Part shown: one piece after another, positions 6,951 through 16,346 of the stretch | Layout: the number at the start of each line of letters is the position of its first letter | How positions within the stretch are numbered: position 1 is the stretch's first letter | Source of the DNA: Candidatus Bipolaricaulota bacterium | GTDB taxonomy: Bacteria > Bipolaricaulota > Bipolaricaulia > UBA7950 > UBA9294 | Assembly (NCBI GenBank): GCA_003979035.1 | Contig: RXOA01000138.1 | Span: forward strand, 1 to 23,321 | Length of the DNA: 23,321 bases | Direction of reading: 5' to 3' | The notes under the pieces: model-generated | The model's database searches: none | Told to the model about the DNA's origin: nothing | What the model saw: only the letters and a program-made list of their open reading frames with translations | Position numbers and translations under genes: made by a program

Positions 6951-7128
6951 CCGGGACCGGGACAGGATCAGGATCAAGGCGCGCCGCCGCACACGCGCAT
7001 TCGTTCGAGAGAGTCCCGTCGTGACGTTGCCGCAACCGCTCGATTCGGATTCGTAGGGCACCCCCGGATGAGCGGTTAAAGCAGGTCGTCGGTTTCGGAG
7101 CGCTTGCTGCGATTTCCGCCTGCCTTGC

Positions 7129-9744
7129 CTACGTCTCCAAACCCCTGAGGGTTTCGGTCGCTGCGGCAACGATCTCGTCGATCGCGGAGATGTTCCCGCC
7201 GCCGCCCTGTCCGAAGAGATCGTTCCCGCCGCCGCCGCCGCCGAGCATCTTCGAGAGCGATCGGATGAGATTGCCGGCATGAAACCCATCGATCCCGGCG
7301 CTCTTCTTGCAGACGACAACACCCCGATCGCCGACCACGCCGACAAGCACGACAATCGCCGGCCGGAGTCGCTCTTCGAGCAGATCCGCCATCCGCTTCA
7401 GCTCCTCGGCTGAACGATCGACCCGATCGATCAGCACGGCCCGTCCGGAACGGCGCTCGGCACGGTCAGCCATCTTCTCGGTCTCCTGAAGAAGGAACAT
7501 TTCGTTTAGCCGCGCGACCTGCTCCGTCAGCGCCCTCCGGTCCGCTCGAAGTCGAGCGACGCTTTCCAGCGGGTCTTCACCAAGCGACGCCTCAAGGTCG
7601 GCAAGCCGCTGGAAACGGCTCCGCTGAACCGAGACAACACCGCTCGACGTTACCGCGCGAATTCGCCGCGTACCCGCCGCCACACTCTCTTCCCCGGTAA
7701 TCAGCACCATCCCGATCTCGCCACTCCGCCGCACATGGGTCCCGCCGCAGAGTTCCTTGCTGTAGTCCCCCACGGATAGAACGCGCACCCTGTCTTTTCC
7801 CCGATACTCCTCCGCGAAGTGTGCCATCGCACCGCTTGCCAGCGCATCCTCCAGCGAGAGTTCAAGCGTCTCAACCGCATGGTCCGCCCAAATCGCCGCG
7901 TTGACCTCGTCTTCGACCTGCGCGATCTGTTCGCTGCTAAGCGGCTCGAAGTGAGAGAAGTCGAATCGCAGTTCCTCCGCGCCGACCACTGATCCCGCTT
8001 GGACAACGTGTTCGCCGACCACCTGTCGCAATGCCTGGTGCAACAGGTGCGTCGCGGTGTGGTTCCGCTCGATTCGTCGGCGCCGCTCCCGGTTCACACG
8101 AAGGATGCAACGGTCGCCCACGGAGAACCGCCCTTTCTCCACGAGAACCAGATGCTCGAATGCACCGGAAGCATTCTTGCGAACACCGAGAACGCAACCG
8201 GTTGCGCTGCCGGCGACGGTCCGAACCTCGCCTTGATCCGAGACTTGCCCACCGGATTCCGCGTAGAACGGCGTTTCCTCGAAGACGATCCGGAGATGTT
8301 CGCCCTCGGGATGCGTCCACAGGATCTCCGACTCCGTCGCCAGTTTCTCGTAGCCGACAAACGTCGTTCTCTCATGCCAGCCCTCTCCTGCGACTCCGTC
8401 GGATTCCGCCGCATTTCTGGAGGCCTCATGATGCGACCTCTTGGTGTCTCTTCGCGACCGATCACGCTGCCGCGCAAGCGCTTCTCGATAGCCCACATCG
8501 TCGAGGGAGAATCCGGCATCGGCGGCGATTTCCCGTACCATCTCAACGGGGAAGCCGTACGTGTCATGAAGTTCGAATACGGCTCCGCCGGGAAGGACTC
8601 GCCTCTTCTCGTCGTCATCCACCTGCGTGGCGATCAACTTCTCGAGCCGCCGCTCTCCTTCGCGCAGCGTGCGGCGGAACACCGACTCTTCTCGACCGAT
8701 CACCCGCTCCGCGACTTCGCTCGCCTGAACGATCTCGGGATACGACGGTCCCATCGCAGCAACGATCGGTTCGACAAGCCGCGCCAAGGTCCCTTCCGGT
8801 AGCTCCAGGTGTTCGCCTGCGCGAACCGCACGCCTCAGGATCCTTCGAGCGACATACCCCCGCCCTTCGTTGCCGGGGAGGACACCATCGGCGACAAGGA
8901 ACAACACGCCGCGGACATGATCGGCAACGGTGTTTCGATGCTGAACCGCAATCCGGTCTTGAAGACCTCTCGGTGTCGCCGCCTCGATCGCTTCCAGCAA
9001 TCCGCGGAACGAGTCGATCTCGAAGTTCGTCGATACGCCCTGGAGAACAGCGGACGTCCGTTCCAACCCCATTCCCGTATCGATGTTCTTGCGCGAGAGA
9101 GGCAACAGCGTTCCGTCAGCCTGTGCGTCATATTGCATGAACACCAGGTTCCAGATCTCGGAGAATCGATCGCAGTCGCAGGCAACACCCCGGCAATCAG
9201 GTCCGCAGGCCCGATCCTCTCCCCCATCGAAGAAGATCTCGGAATCCGGACCGCAAGGCCCCCCGTCTCCGACAGGACCCCACCAGTTGTGCCGCTTGCC
9301 GAGTCTCGAAATCCGCTGCGCAGGGATGCCGATTCTGTCGTTCCAGATCTCATAGGCCTCGTTGTCTTCCTCGTACACCGAAACCGAGAGTCGCTCGGTG
9401 GGAATCATGAGCTCTTTCGTCAGGAATTCCCACGCCAGGTCGATCGCCCCTTCCTTGAAGTACGCTCCGAACGAGAAATTCCCCAGCATCTCGAAGAACG
9501 TGTGATGGTAGGCCGTTCGTCCCACATTCTCGATGTCCGTAGTACGGAAGCATTTCTGGCAGGTGACGGCCCGCGAGAAGGACACGGTTCCGCGCCCCCA
9601 GAAGAGGTCCTTGAACTGCACCATGCCCGCGGCCGTGAACAAGAGCGTTGGGTCGTTGGGAACCAACGATGAACTCGGAATTCGTTCGTGTCCGCGCTCC
9701 TCGAAGAAGCCTAGGTACTGATGACGTAGCTCGTTCGCTTTCAT
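7129..9744 (-). CDS. alaS: Alanyl-tRNA synthetase
   Basis: Charges tRNA-Ala and edits mischarged Ser/Gly; 871 residues, full length. The class II catalytic core shows LLFTAAGMVQFKDLF (34-48) and the block from VTCQKCFRTTDIENVG (60-75) through HHTFFEMLGNFSFGAYF. The editing domain has HTATHLLHQAL (His562, His566) and CGGTH (Cys666, His670), the four zinc-binding residues. The C-Ala domain ends with a very glycine-rich motif, LGGGGGGNDLFGQGGGGN (834-851), equivalent to the family's 'GGkGGG...aGG'. The start is the ATG at 9744, preceded by AGGAG and matching the family N-terminus (MKANELRHQYLGFFEERGH); the open frame runs 25 codons further upstream without similarity. It is divergent from eno, with its own promoter. 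Confidence 0.97.
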   Translation of the reverse strand: MKANELRHQYLGFFEERGHERIPSSSLVPNDPTLLFTAAGMVQFKDLFWGRGTVSFSRAVTCQKCFRTTDIENVGRTAYHHTFFEMLGNFSFGAYFKEGAIDLAWEFLTKELMIPTERLSVSVYEEDNEAYEIWNDRIGIPAQRISRLGKRHNWWGPVGDGGPCGPDSEIFFDGGEDRACGPDCRGVACDCDRFSEIWNLVFMQYDAQADGTLLPLSRKNIDTGMGLERTSAVLQGVSTNFEIDSFRGLLEAIEAATPRGLQDRIAVQHRNTVADHVRGVLFLVADGVLPGNEGRGYVARRILRRAVRAGEHLELPEGTLARLVEPIVAAMGPSYPEIVQASEVAERVIGREESVFRRTLREGERRLEKLIATQVDDDEKRRVLPGGAVFELHDTYGFPVEMVREIAADAGFSLDDVGYREALARQRDRSRRDTKRSHHEASRNAAESDGVAGEGWHERTTFVGYEKLATESEILWTHPEGEHLRIVFEETPFYAESGGQVSDQGEVRTVAGSATGCVLGVRKNASGAFEHLVLVEKGRFSVGDRCILRVNRERRRRIERNHTATHLLHQALRQVVGEHVVQAGSVVGAEELRFDFSHFEPLSSEQIAQVEDEVNAAIWADHAVETLELSLEDALASGAMAHFAEEYRGKDRVRVLSVGDYSKELCGGTHVRRSGEIGMVLITGEESVAAGTRRIRAVTSSGVVSVQRSRFQRLADLEASLGEDPLESVARLRADRRALTEQVARLNEMFLLQETEKMADRAERRSGRAVLIDRVDRSAEELKRMADLLEERLRPAIVVLVGVVGDRGVVVCKKSAGIDGFHAGNLIRSLSKMLGGGGGGNDLFGQGGGGNISAIDEIVAAATETLRGLET

Positions 9745-9778
9745 TCGATACTCCTGCGGACCCGATGGGATGTCGAAG

Positions 9779-9807
9779 ATTCTAGATTCGGAGCACGCCG
9801 ATCGCAA
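9779..9807 (-). promoter_or_regulatory. Probable sigma70 promoter of alaS
   Basis: On the minus strand, TTGCGA (complement of 9802-9807) and TAGAAT (complement of 9779-9784) are 17 bases apart. The start should lie near 9772, with a leader of about 28 bases carrying the AGGAG before the ATG at 9744. Confidence 0.55.
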
Positions 9808-9863
9808 CCGCGGTTTCATCGTTGCGTGCCAAGGAAGCCGCGACTGACCGGGCGAGCAACGCG

Positions 9864-9892
9864 TTGTCCCGACAACAGGCCGGCACTATACT
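9864..9892 (+). promoter_or_regulatory. Probable sigma70 promoter of eno-ftsB-dnaE-yvcK
   Basis: TTGTCC (9864-9869) and TATACT (9887-9892) are 17 bases apart. The expected start is near 9899, about 20 bases before the eno ATG, with the AAAGGAG ribosome site between. No other good promoter was seen in the short gaps further down the operon, so this one probably serves all four genes. Confidence 0.6.
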
Positions 9893-9919
9893 CGTACCGA
9901 AATCGAAAGGAGCACTCAA

Positions 9920-11197
9920 ATGACGTTTATCGACGACATTTTCGCGCGCGAGATCATCGATTCGCGCGGCAATCCGACCGTGGAGGTCGATGTTCTCTTG
10001 GAAGACGGAGCGTTCGGACGAGCCGCCATCCCGTCCGGTGCATCCAAGGGAGTTTTCGAAGCCCTGGAGCTTCGCGATGGCGATCCCGAACGCTTTCACG
10101 GCAAAGGCGTCCAGAAGGCAGTGGAGAACGTCATTGAAATCATTGCGCCGGCGCTGATCGGCTTTGATGCGCTCGATCAGATCTCACTCGACGAAGGGTT
10201 GATCGAGCTCGACGGAACGGACAACAAGTCACGTCTCGGAGCGAATGCCATCCTCGGCGTCTCTCTCGCCACCGCACGCGCCGCCGCCGACAGCCTCGGT
10301 CTTCCGCTGTTCCGGTACATCTCCGGTGCCCACCGCGCCACACTCCCGCGGCCGATGATGAATGTGCTGAACGGCGGAGAACATGCAGACAATACCGTCG
10401 ATATCCAGGAGTTCATGATCGTCCCGCTGCGCGCAACCACATTCCGTGAAGCCGTGCGTGCTTGCTCGGAGACGTTCCACGAGTTGAAGAGCATCCTTCG
10501 TAGCGCCGGTCTCGCCACATCCGTAGGGGATGAAGGCGGATTCGCCCCGAATCTCAAGGACAATCGTGACGCGCTTGGTCTGTTGGTTCAGGCGATCGAG
10601 CAGGCCGGCTACCGCCCCGGCGAGGATGTCGCCATCGCACTCGATGCGGCGGCCACCTCGTTCTACGACAACGGCTACCACCTGATGATCGATGGGACGA
10701 AGCAGGTTCTGTCTGCAGAGGAACTTGTCGCCCTGTACGGCGAGTGGACATCTTCCTATCCCGTGGTTTCGATCGAAGACGGGATGGGGGAGTTGGACAC
10801 GGAGGGCTGGAAGCTTCTTACCAAGGCCTTGGGGGGATCCATTCAAATCGTTGGGGACGACGTCTTTGTCACGAATCCGCGCCGTTTGGTGCGTGGGATT
10901 GAGGACGGAATCGCCAATTCGATCCTGATCAAGCTGAACCAGATCGGTTCCGTGACTGAGACGCTCGAAACAATGGATCTTGCGCATGCGGCAGGCTACA
11001 CGCGCGTCGTGTCGCATCGATCGGGAGAAACGGAAGACACGGCGATCGCGGATTTGGCTGTCGGCACTGCATGTGGGCAGATCAAGAGCGGATCCATCAG
11101 TCGGAGCGAGCGGGTCGCCAAGTACAACCGCCTGCTACGAATCGAAGAGGAATTCGAGCTCGACTTGGCGGTTTGGCCCAAGCAGTTCAGACCGTAG
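9920..11197 (+). CDS. eno: Enolase (phosphopyruvate hydratase)
   Basis: Interconverts 2-phosphoglycerate and phosphoenolpyruvate in glycolysis/gluconeogenesis; in many bacteria also part of the RNA degradosome. The 425 residues carry the full signature set: SRGNPTVEVDVLLEDG, the mobile loop PSGASKG, NVLNGGEHADN, GDEGGFAPN with Glu205, the metal site SIEDGMGELDTEGW, QIVGDDVFVTNP, ILIKLNQIGSVTETL with catalytic Lys338, VVSHRSGETEDT, and the C-terminal GQIKSGSISRSERVAKYNRL. The ATG at 9920 follows AAAGGAG. It heads an operon with ftsB, dnaE and yvcK. The eno-ftsB pairing is common in bacteria; with yvcK, whose homologues are needed for gluconeogenic growth, the operon brackets central carbon flux and cell growth. 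Confidence 0.97.
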   Translation: MTFIDDIFAREIIDSRGNPTVEVDVLLEDGAFGRAAIPSGASKGVFEALELRDGDPERFHGKGVQKAVENVIEIIAPALIGFDALDQISLDEGLIELDGTDNKSRLGANAILGVSLATARAAADSLGLPLFRYISGAHRATLPRPMMNVLNGGEHADNTVDIQEFMIVPLRATTFREAVRACSETFHELKSILRSAGLATSVGDEGGFAPNLKDNRDALGLLVQAIEQAGYRPGEDVAIALDAAATSFYDNGYHLMIDGTKQVLSAEELVALYGEWTSSYPVVSIEDGMGELDTEGWKLLTKALGGSIQIVGDDVFVTNPRRLVRGIEDGIANSILIKLNQIGSVTETLETMDLAHAAGYTRVVSHRSGETEDTAIADLAVGTACGQIKSGSISRSERVAKYNRLLRIEEEFELDLAVWPKQFRP

Positions 11198-11236
11198 TCA
11201 GGCGAGCGTTCGCCGGACGAAGGCGAGGGGCGTGAG

Positions 11237-11575
11237 GTGAGGGGGTACAACGTGCATCATCCCGGTTCCCATGCCGGACGCAGACGCGATACGAAGCGTC
11301 GGCGGCGCTTCGGAGCGTTGATTCTGATTCTCACTTCCGTCTCTCTCTTGCTGGCGTTGTTCATCGGACGGGATTTGACCATTCGAAGCCTGCGGCGAGA
11401 TGTCGCCGCGCTTGAAGCGGACTGTTCTGTCGCCAGCATCGACCAGATGGCTCTTCGTGAAGCTCTCAGCCATGCAGACGATTCCTCCGTCATCGAGGAG
11501 ATCGCTCGGCGAGAGCTGGGATTGATCTACCCGGGTGAGGAAAAAGTCTACTTCCTCGAAGATGACAAACCCTGA
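11237..11575 (+). CDS. ftsB: FtsB/DivIC-type septum-formation initiator
   Basis: A small bitopic division protein of the FtsB/DivIC family, which links FtsL and FtsQ (DivIB) in the divisome. The 112 residues comprise a basic cytoplasmic start (GRRRDTKRRRR), one membrane helix (about 26-44), a short coiled-coil region (about 48-77) and the family signature VIEEIARRELGLIYPGE (85-101). The start is uncertain: the GTG at 11237 and an in-frame GTG at 11252 both have a G-rich ribosome site, and the second would shorten the protein by five residues. The stop and the dnaE ATG share one base (TGATG), implying translational coupling. FtsB and DivIC cannot be told apart from the sequence alone. Confidence 0.88.
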   Translation: MRGYNVHHPGSHAGRRRDTKRRRRFGALILILTSVSLLLALFIGRDLTIRSLRRDVAALEADCSVASIDQMALREALSHADDSSVIEEIARRELGLIYPGEEKVYFLEDDKP

Positions 11576-14500
11576 TGCCACCAACGACCGAGCCGTTCGT
11601 CCACCTGCACACACATTCCGAATACAGCATCCTTGACTCGTCTTGCCGCATCGCCGATTTGGTCGCCAAGACGGCCGAGTTCGGGATGCGTGCGTTGGCC
11701 ATTACGGATCACGGCTCGATGGGCGGGACGATCCGGTTCTATCGTGCGGCAAGCCGCGCCGGGATCAAGCCGATTCTCGGCTGCGAGCTCTATGTCGCTC
11801 CGGACAGCCGGTTCCAACGCGTGGCTTCAGCAGGGCAGCGATTCTACCATCTTGTGCTGCTGGCCACGAATTCACAGGGCTACGAGAACCTCCTCGCGCT
11901 GTCGACCCGTGGGCACGTTGAGGGGTTCTACTACCGACCTCGCGTCGACAAGGAGCTGCTGGCCGAGCATCACGAAGGCCTCATTGCCCTCTCCGCTTGC
12001 CAGAGTGGCGAAGTGCCCCGACTTCTTCTTGCCGGACAACTGGAACCGGCACGCACCGCCGCCGCTCAGTACGCCGAGATTTTCGGCGAAAACGGCTTCT
12101 TCATCGAGCTTCAGGATCACGGGACCGACCGCGACAAGCAGCTTCTTCAGATGCTCCCCCGGCTCGCGAACGAGCTTGATCTGCCGCTGGTCGCGACCAA
12201 CGATTCGCATTACCTGTCGCCCGACGATGCGCTCGCGCATGAGGTGCTGCTGAATATTCGCGCCAACAAGCGGCTTGATGATCCCGATCGAATGCGTTTC
12301 GACGGCGCAGGATACCACTTCCGATCGCCCAAGGAGATGGAGCAGCTCTTCGGCGGCTTTCCTGATGCGCTCGAGAATACATGCAAGATCGCCGATCGCT
12401 GCTCGGTGGAGATTGAATTCGGGAGAACGCTTCTTCCCCCATTCGAGCTTCCCGACGGAGTGGGAAGCGCAGACGACTATCTACGCCGTCTCGCACAAGA
12501 GGGCGTTGACCGCCTGTACCGGCCGGTTACGGACGAGGTCCGCGAGCGTCTGGAGTACGAACTCTCCGTCATCCGGCGCATGGGCTACTCGACGTACTTC
12601 CTCATTGTGTGGGACTTCGTTCGCTTCGCACACGAGAAGCGCATCCCCGTCGGCCCCGGCCGCGGCTCCGCTGCGGGCAGCCTCGTGGCCTATGCCCTCG
12701 GCATCACCAAGATCGATCCGATTCGCTACAACGTCACCTTCGAGCGGTTTCTCAATCCGGACCGCATCAGCATGCCGGATGTCGATATGGATTTCTGCGT
12801 TCGCGGGCGCGATCAAGTCATCCAGTACGTTCGCGAACGCTATGGCGACGAAGGTTGGGCCAAGAAAACCGCTCAGATCGCCACGTACGATCGCATGGCC
12901 GCACGCACGGTCATTCGCGACGTTGGCCGGGTGACCGGCACACCGTATGCAACGACCGATCGCCTTGCCAAACTCGTTCCCTACGGACTCAAATTGAAAC
13001 CCGCTCTGAAGCAGGTCCCCGAGCTTCGGGAGATGCAGGAATCCGATCCCGAGGTCCGGCGGATTCTCGAAATCGGCGTCCGCTTGGAGGGCCTGATCCG
13101 CAACACCTCGACGCATGCTGCGGGGGTCGTGATCTCTCCCGATCCACTGGCAAAGAGAGCTCCTCTGCTCAGGTTGAGCGACGGGTCTTTCGTGACCCAA
13201 TTCGACATGATCGATTTGGAAGCCATTGGGCTTCTGAAGTTCGATTTCCTTGGACTGAGGAATCTTACGATCATCGATGATGCGCTGTCTTCGATCGAAG
13301 CCCATGCAAACAAGCAGGGCAGGATCGATCTCGACAGGATCCCTCTGGACGATGCCGCAACCTTTGAGATGATCCGGGAAGGGCACACATCGGGCGTCTT
13401 CCAGCTGGAAGGCTCAGGCATGACCGCTCTGATCAAGAGGGTCCAACCGGATCGTTTCGAGGACCTGATTGCCCTTCTCGCCTTGTTCCGTCCCGGGCCG
13501 CTCGAAAGCGGGATGACCGAAGACTATGTCCGACGTCGCCATGGGCAGCAGTCCGTCACGTACGTCGATCCTCGACTCGAACCGGTTCTTCGCGAGACCT
13601 ACGGTCTGCCCATCTACCAGGACCAGGTCATGCGCATGGCGCAGATTCTTGCCGGATTCACACTCGCCGAGGCGGACACGCTCCGCAAGGCAATGGGCAA
13701 GAAAGACAAGCTCATCATGGCCAGCTTGCGAGAGAAGTTCATCGCGGGATGCCTGGAGAACAATCTTCCCGAGGCCAAGGCCACCGAAGTTTTCGAGGGC
13801 CTGGACAAATTCTCCCGCTACGGGTTCAACAAGTCCCACACGACCGCCTATGCCTTCATCTCCTACTGGACGGGCTACCTCAAAGCCAACTACACATCGC
13901 ATTACATGGCGAGCCTTCTTGGCAGCGTCCAGAGCGATACTGACAAGATTGCCGAATACATCCACGAATGCCGCTCGCTCGGAATCAGTGTGCTTCCACC
14001 CGACATCAATCAGAGCCAGCGCGATTTCACCGCGGTGGATGAACGGACGATTCGCTTTGGATTGGGCGCCGTGAAACATGTAGGCAACGGGGCCGTCGAT
14101 GCAATTCTTGCCGTACGATCCGAGCCATTCCGCTCGCTCTTTGAGATGTGCCGTCGTGTCGCGGATACCACCGTCGACCGAGAGACGCTCGAAGCACTGA
14201 TCAAGGCGGGGGCGTTCGACTCCCTCGGAGCATCACGCCGCGGGTTGCTGCTTCGTCTCTCCGAGGCGATGGAGATGATGCAACTGGCGAGACACGAACA
14301 CTCCTCGGGGCAAGCATCGTTCTTTGAGGAGCTTCAACCCGATGCTCAGGATCCGGCAATCGCTGAGGGGGAGTTCTCTTCCGAAGAGCTCCTCCGTCTG
14401 GAAAAGGAGTATCTCGGCCTGTTCGTCAGCGGCGACCCACTGGAACAGCATCGGCATCATCTATCGACCTACTGCTCGCCGATCGGCGATTTGTCCGAAC

Positions 14501-15021
14501 TCGGCGATCAACAGGAGATCCTCGTCGGCGGACGCGTCGCAGCCGTCCGCCGGATCGTCACCAAACGCGGGGATCCGATGGCGTTCGTCACGCTTGACGA
14601 CGGCAGCACCTCATGCGAGATCACCGTCTTTCCCCGCGTGCTCGAAGCCGCTCCGGACGCGATTGACGAAGACCAGCTGTTGGCAGTTAGGGTCTGCGGG
14701 CAGCAACGAAATGGCGACATCGCCCTCATTGCCGAAGAAATCCTCTGGCTAGACCAGGTGGAGCAGTGTATCGATCTCTCCGTTCGATTTACACTGAACT
14801 TCGATGCCGTCGAGAAAGACAAGCTGAAGGCACTCCGGAAGCTGATCGAAGCACACCATGGCAAGGTGCCCGTCTTCGTATCCATACGCGACGACCAGGG
14901 GACGATCGACATCCGCGCCGGACGCAAGCTGACCGCCGCGGTCACACCGGCGTTTCTCGATGAGGCGCGCCGCCTCGTCGGAGAAGAGGGCATCGGAATC
15001 GTGCGACGGTACCACAGGTGA
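11575..15021 (+). CDS. dnaE: DNA polymerase III alpha subunit
   Basis: Replicative polymerase catalytic subunit, 1148 residues, DnaE1-like in size and order. The N-terminal PHP domain keeps its metal ligands: VHLHTHSEYS (His10, His12), ITDHGSMGG (Asp45, His46), GCEL (Glu71), and further down ELQDHG and ATNDSHYL. The palm contains GPGRGSAAGSLVAYALGITK, PDVDMDF with Asp404 and Asp406, and KFDFLGLRNLTIID with Asp557, matching the three catalytic aspartates of E. coli DnaE. PIYQDQVMRMAQILAGFT and LRKAMGKK mark the fingers. The C-terminal part has an OB-fold (about 975-1065), then a tail like that of other DnaE proteins. It is translationally coupled to ftsB upstream and overlaps yvcK by four bases (GTGA). 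Confidence 0.97.
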   Translation: MPPTTEPFVHLHTHSEYSILDSSCRIADLVAKTAEFGMRALAITDHGSMGGTIRFYRAASRAGIKPILGCELYVAPDSRFQRVASAGQRFYHLVLLATNSQGYENLLALSTRGHVEGFYYRPRVDKELLAEHHEGLIALSACQSGEVPRLLLAGQLEPARTAAAQYAEIFGENGFFIELQDHGTDRDKQLLQMLPRLANELDLPLVATNDSHYLSPDDALAHEVLLNIRANKRLDDPDRMRFDGAGYHFRSPKEMEQLFGGFPDALENTCKIADRCSVEIEFGRTLLPPFELPDGVGSADDYLRRLAQEGVDRLYRPVTDEVRERLEYELSVIRRMGYSTYFLIVWDFVRFAHEKRIPVGPGRGSAAGSLVAYALGITKIDPIRYNVTFERFLNPDRISMPDVDMDFCVRGRDQVIQYVRERYGDEGWAKKTAQIATYDRMAARTVIRDVGRVTGTPYATTDRLAKLVPYGLKLKPALKQVPELREMQESDPEVRRILEIGVRLEGLIRNTSTHAAGVVISPDPLAKRAPLLRLSDGSFVTQFDMIDLEAIGLLKFDFLGLRNLTIIDDALSSIEAHANKQGRIDLDRIPLDDAATFEMIREGHTSGVFQLEGSGMTALIKRVQPDRFEDLIALLALFRPGPLESGMTEDYVRRRHGQQSVTYVDPRLEPVLRETYGLPIYQDQVMRMAQILAGFTLAEADTLRKAMGKKDKLIMASLREKFIAGCLENNLPEAKATEVFEGLDKFSRYGFNKSHTTAYAFISYWTGYLKANYTSHYMASLLGSVQSDTDKIAEYIHECRSLGISVLPPDINQSQRDFTAVDERTIRFGLGAVKHVGNGAVDAILAVRSEPFRSLFEMCRRVADTTVDRETLEALIKAGAFDSLGASRRGLLLRLSEAMEMMQLARHEHSSGQASFFEELQPDAQDPAIAEGEFSSEELLRLEKEYLGLFVSGDPLEQHRHHLSTYCSPIGDLSELGDQQEILVGGRVAAVRRIVTKRGDPMAFVTLDDGSTSCEITVFPRVLEAAPDAIDEDQLLAVRVCGQQRNGDIALIAEEILWLDQVEQCIDLSVRFTLNFDAVEKDKLKALRKLIEAHHGKVPVFVSIRDDQGTIDIRAGRKLTAAVTPAFLDEARRLVGEEGIGIVRRYHR

Positions 15022-16346
15022 CTCTTGCTCCGAAGCTCAAGAGCATGCTCCGCTGGCTGACGCCCGGCATGCGCGTCAAGCGCTGGGTGGCCCTGCTTCT
15101 CGCTGGCGCGATCCTCCTCGTGATCGCAATCGACGACCTCTCAGCGGGGCGCTTCATCGCCGCCCTGCACGATGCGCAGCATGCCTTGCCGCCGGCTTGG
15201 GAGTGGCTGATCAACACGCTGATGATCCTGCTCGGAATCGCCGCGCTCTCGGTCGGCCTCTCCCGCCTCTTGCGCTCCGTCGCCCGCGGTGTCGCTCCCG
15301 GGTCCTCGGTTCGCGCCTCCGAGCATGTCTATCGCACACGCATTCTGGAGCGCGCCCCGAATGTCGTGTGCATCGGCGGCGGGACTGGGATGTCGACGGT
15401 CCTTCGCGGCCTGAAAACGCTGACCACCAACCTGACCGCCGTGGTCGCCGTGATGGACGACGGAGGAAGCTCCGGCCGCATCCGCGAGGAGCTCGATATG
15501 CTCCCTCCGGGCGACATCCGCAACTGCCTCGTGGCGCTCGCCGAAGATGAACAGCGGATTGCGCATCTGTTTCAGCACCGCTTCACGAAGAGCGCTCCCC
15601 TCCAAGGTCATTCGCTAGGGAATCTCCTCCTTGCCGGTCTCACGCAGGCCACCGGAAGCTTCGATCGAGCGATCGAGGAAATGAGCCACATCTTGGATGT
15701 CCGAGGCCGGGTTCTGCCGGCGACCCTTGCCGACACGCACCTCGTGGCGATCATGGACGATCGTGCCCGCGTGGTTGGGGAAACGGCAATTGCCAACGAT
15801 CCGCGCTGCATTCGCGAAGTCTTCCTCGACGCCGACAACGTGTCGGCGTACGAACCGGTGCTTGATGCGATCCGCGATGCCGATCTCATCATTCTCGGCC
15901 CCGGGAGCCTTTACACCAGTCTCATCCCCAATCTCCTCGTCAAAGACATCGCTGCGGTCGTCGAGGCGGCGTCCGCGGAGAAGATCCTGGTCGCCAATCT
16001 GATGACCCAACCCGGGGAGACCGATGGCTACACGCTCCGCGACCACCTCTCGACGCTGAATCGATACGTCAGACTGCAGCGCTTCGACGCAATCATCGTC
16101 AACGCCGCTCCCCTGTCCCCCTCGATCCTTGAACGCTACCGTGAAGAGGCCGCCGGGCCGGTGCTTGACGACCTCACCGAGCCGAACGCGTTTGGGGTGC
16201 GCATCATCCGTGAGCCGATTCTCGGGGAACTTGAAATCGCGGGCAAGCTGACGGCAAAACACGATCCGCTCTTGCTGGCCAAGGCCATTGCTCGGCACGC
16301 CCGTTCGTTCACGCAGCGAGGAAGCTGGCAGCGCCCTACCCCTTGA
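15018..16346 (+). CDS. yvcK: YvcK/CofD-like protein (gluconeogenesis factor family) with N-terminal membrane anchor
   Basis: A 442-residue member of the YvcK family (CofD-like fold). In Bacillus the homologue is needed for growth and cell shape on gluconeogenic carbon sources and binds UDP-sugars. Residues about 22-38 and 62-82 form two hydrophobic helices not present in B. subtilis YvcK. The core begins at 112 with VVCIGGGTGMSTVLRGLK, followed by VVAVMDDGGSSGRIREE, PPGDIRNCLVAL, QGHSLGNLLLAGL, LGPGSLYTSLIPNLL and LMTQPGETDGYT, all hallmark segments. The start is a GTG at 15018 overlapping the dnaE stop (GTGA), so translation is coupled. The 3' end overlaps the 3' end of rtcB on the other strand by 11 bases. 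Confidence 0.92.
   Translation: MTLAPKLKSMLRWLTPGMRVKRWVALLLAGAILLVIAIDDLSAGRFIAALHDAQHALPPAWEWLINTLMILLGIAALSVGLSRLLRSVARGVAPGSSVRASEHVYRTRILERAPNVVCIGGGTGMSTVLRGLKTLTTNLTAVVAVMDDGGSSGRIREELDMLPPGDIRNCLVALAEDEQRIAHLFQHRFTKSAPLQGHSLGNLLLAGLTQATGSFDRAIEEMSHILDVRGRVLPATLADTHLVAIMDDRARVVGETAIANDPRCIREVFLDADNVSAYEPVLDAIRDADLIILGPGSLYTSLIPNLLVKDIAAVVEAASAEKILVANLMTQPGETDGYTLRDHLSTLNRYVRLQRFDAIIVNAAPLSPSILERYREEAAGPVLDDLTEPNAFGVRIIREPILGELEIAGKLTAKHDPLLLAKAIARHARSFTQRGSWQRPTP

Noticed and set aside
7034..7077. Inverted repeat AACCGCTC/GAGCGGTT between dnaN and alaS
   Set aside because: The 28-base loop and lack of a T run make it a poor terminator, and 8-bp matches at this spacing arise by chance.
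7073..7140. Open frame past the alaS stop ending in ETDDLL
   Set aside because: It continues upstream only as an out-of-frame reading of alaS, with no start codon or ribosome site; no frameshift in alaS is needed, since the family C-terminus is complete.
12481..13386. 301-codon minus-strand open frame
   Set aside because: Antisense to the dnaE polymerase core, whose motifs are fully conserved on the other strand.
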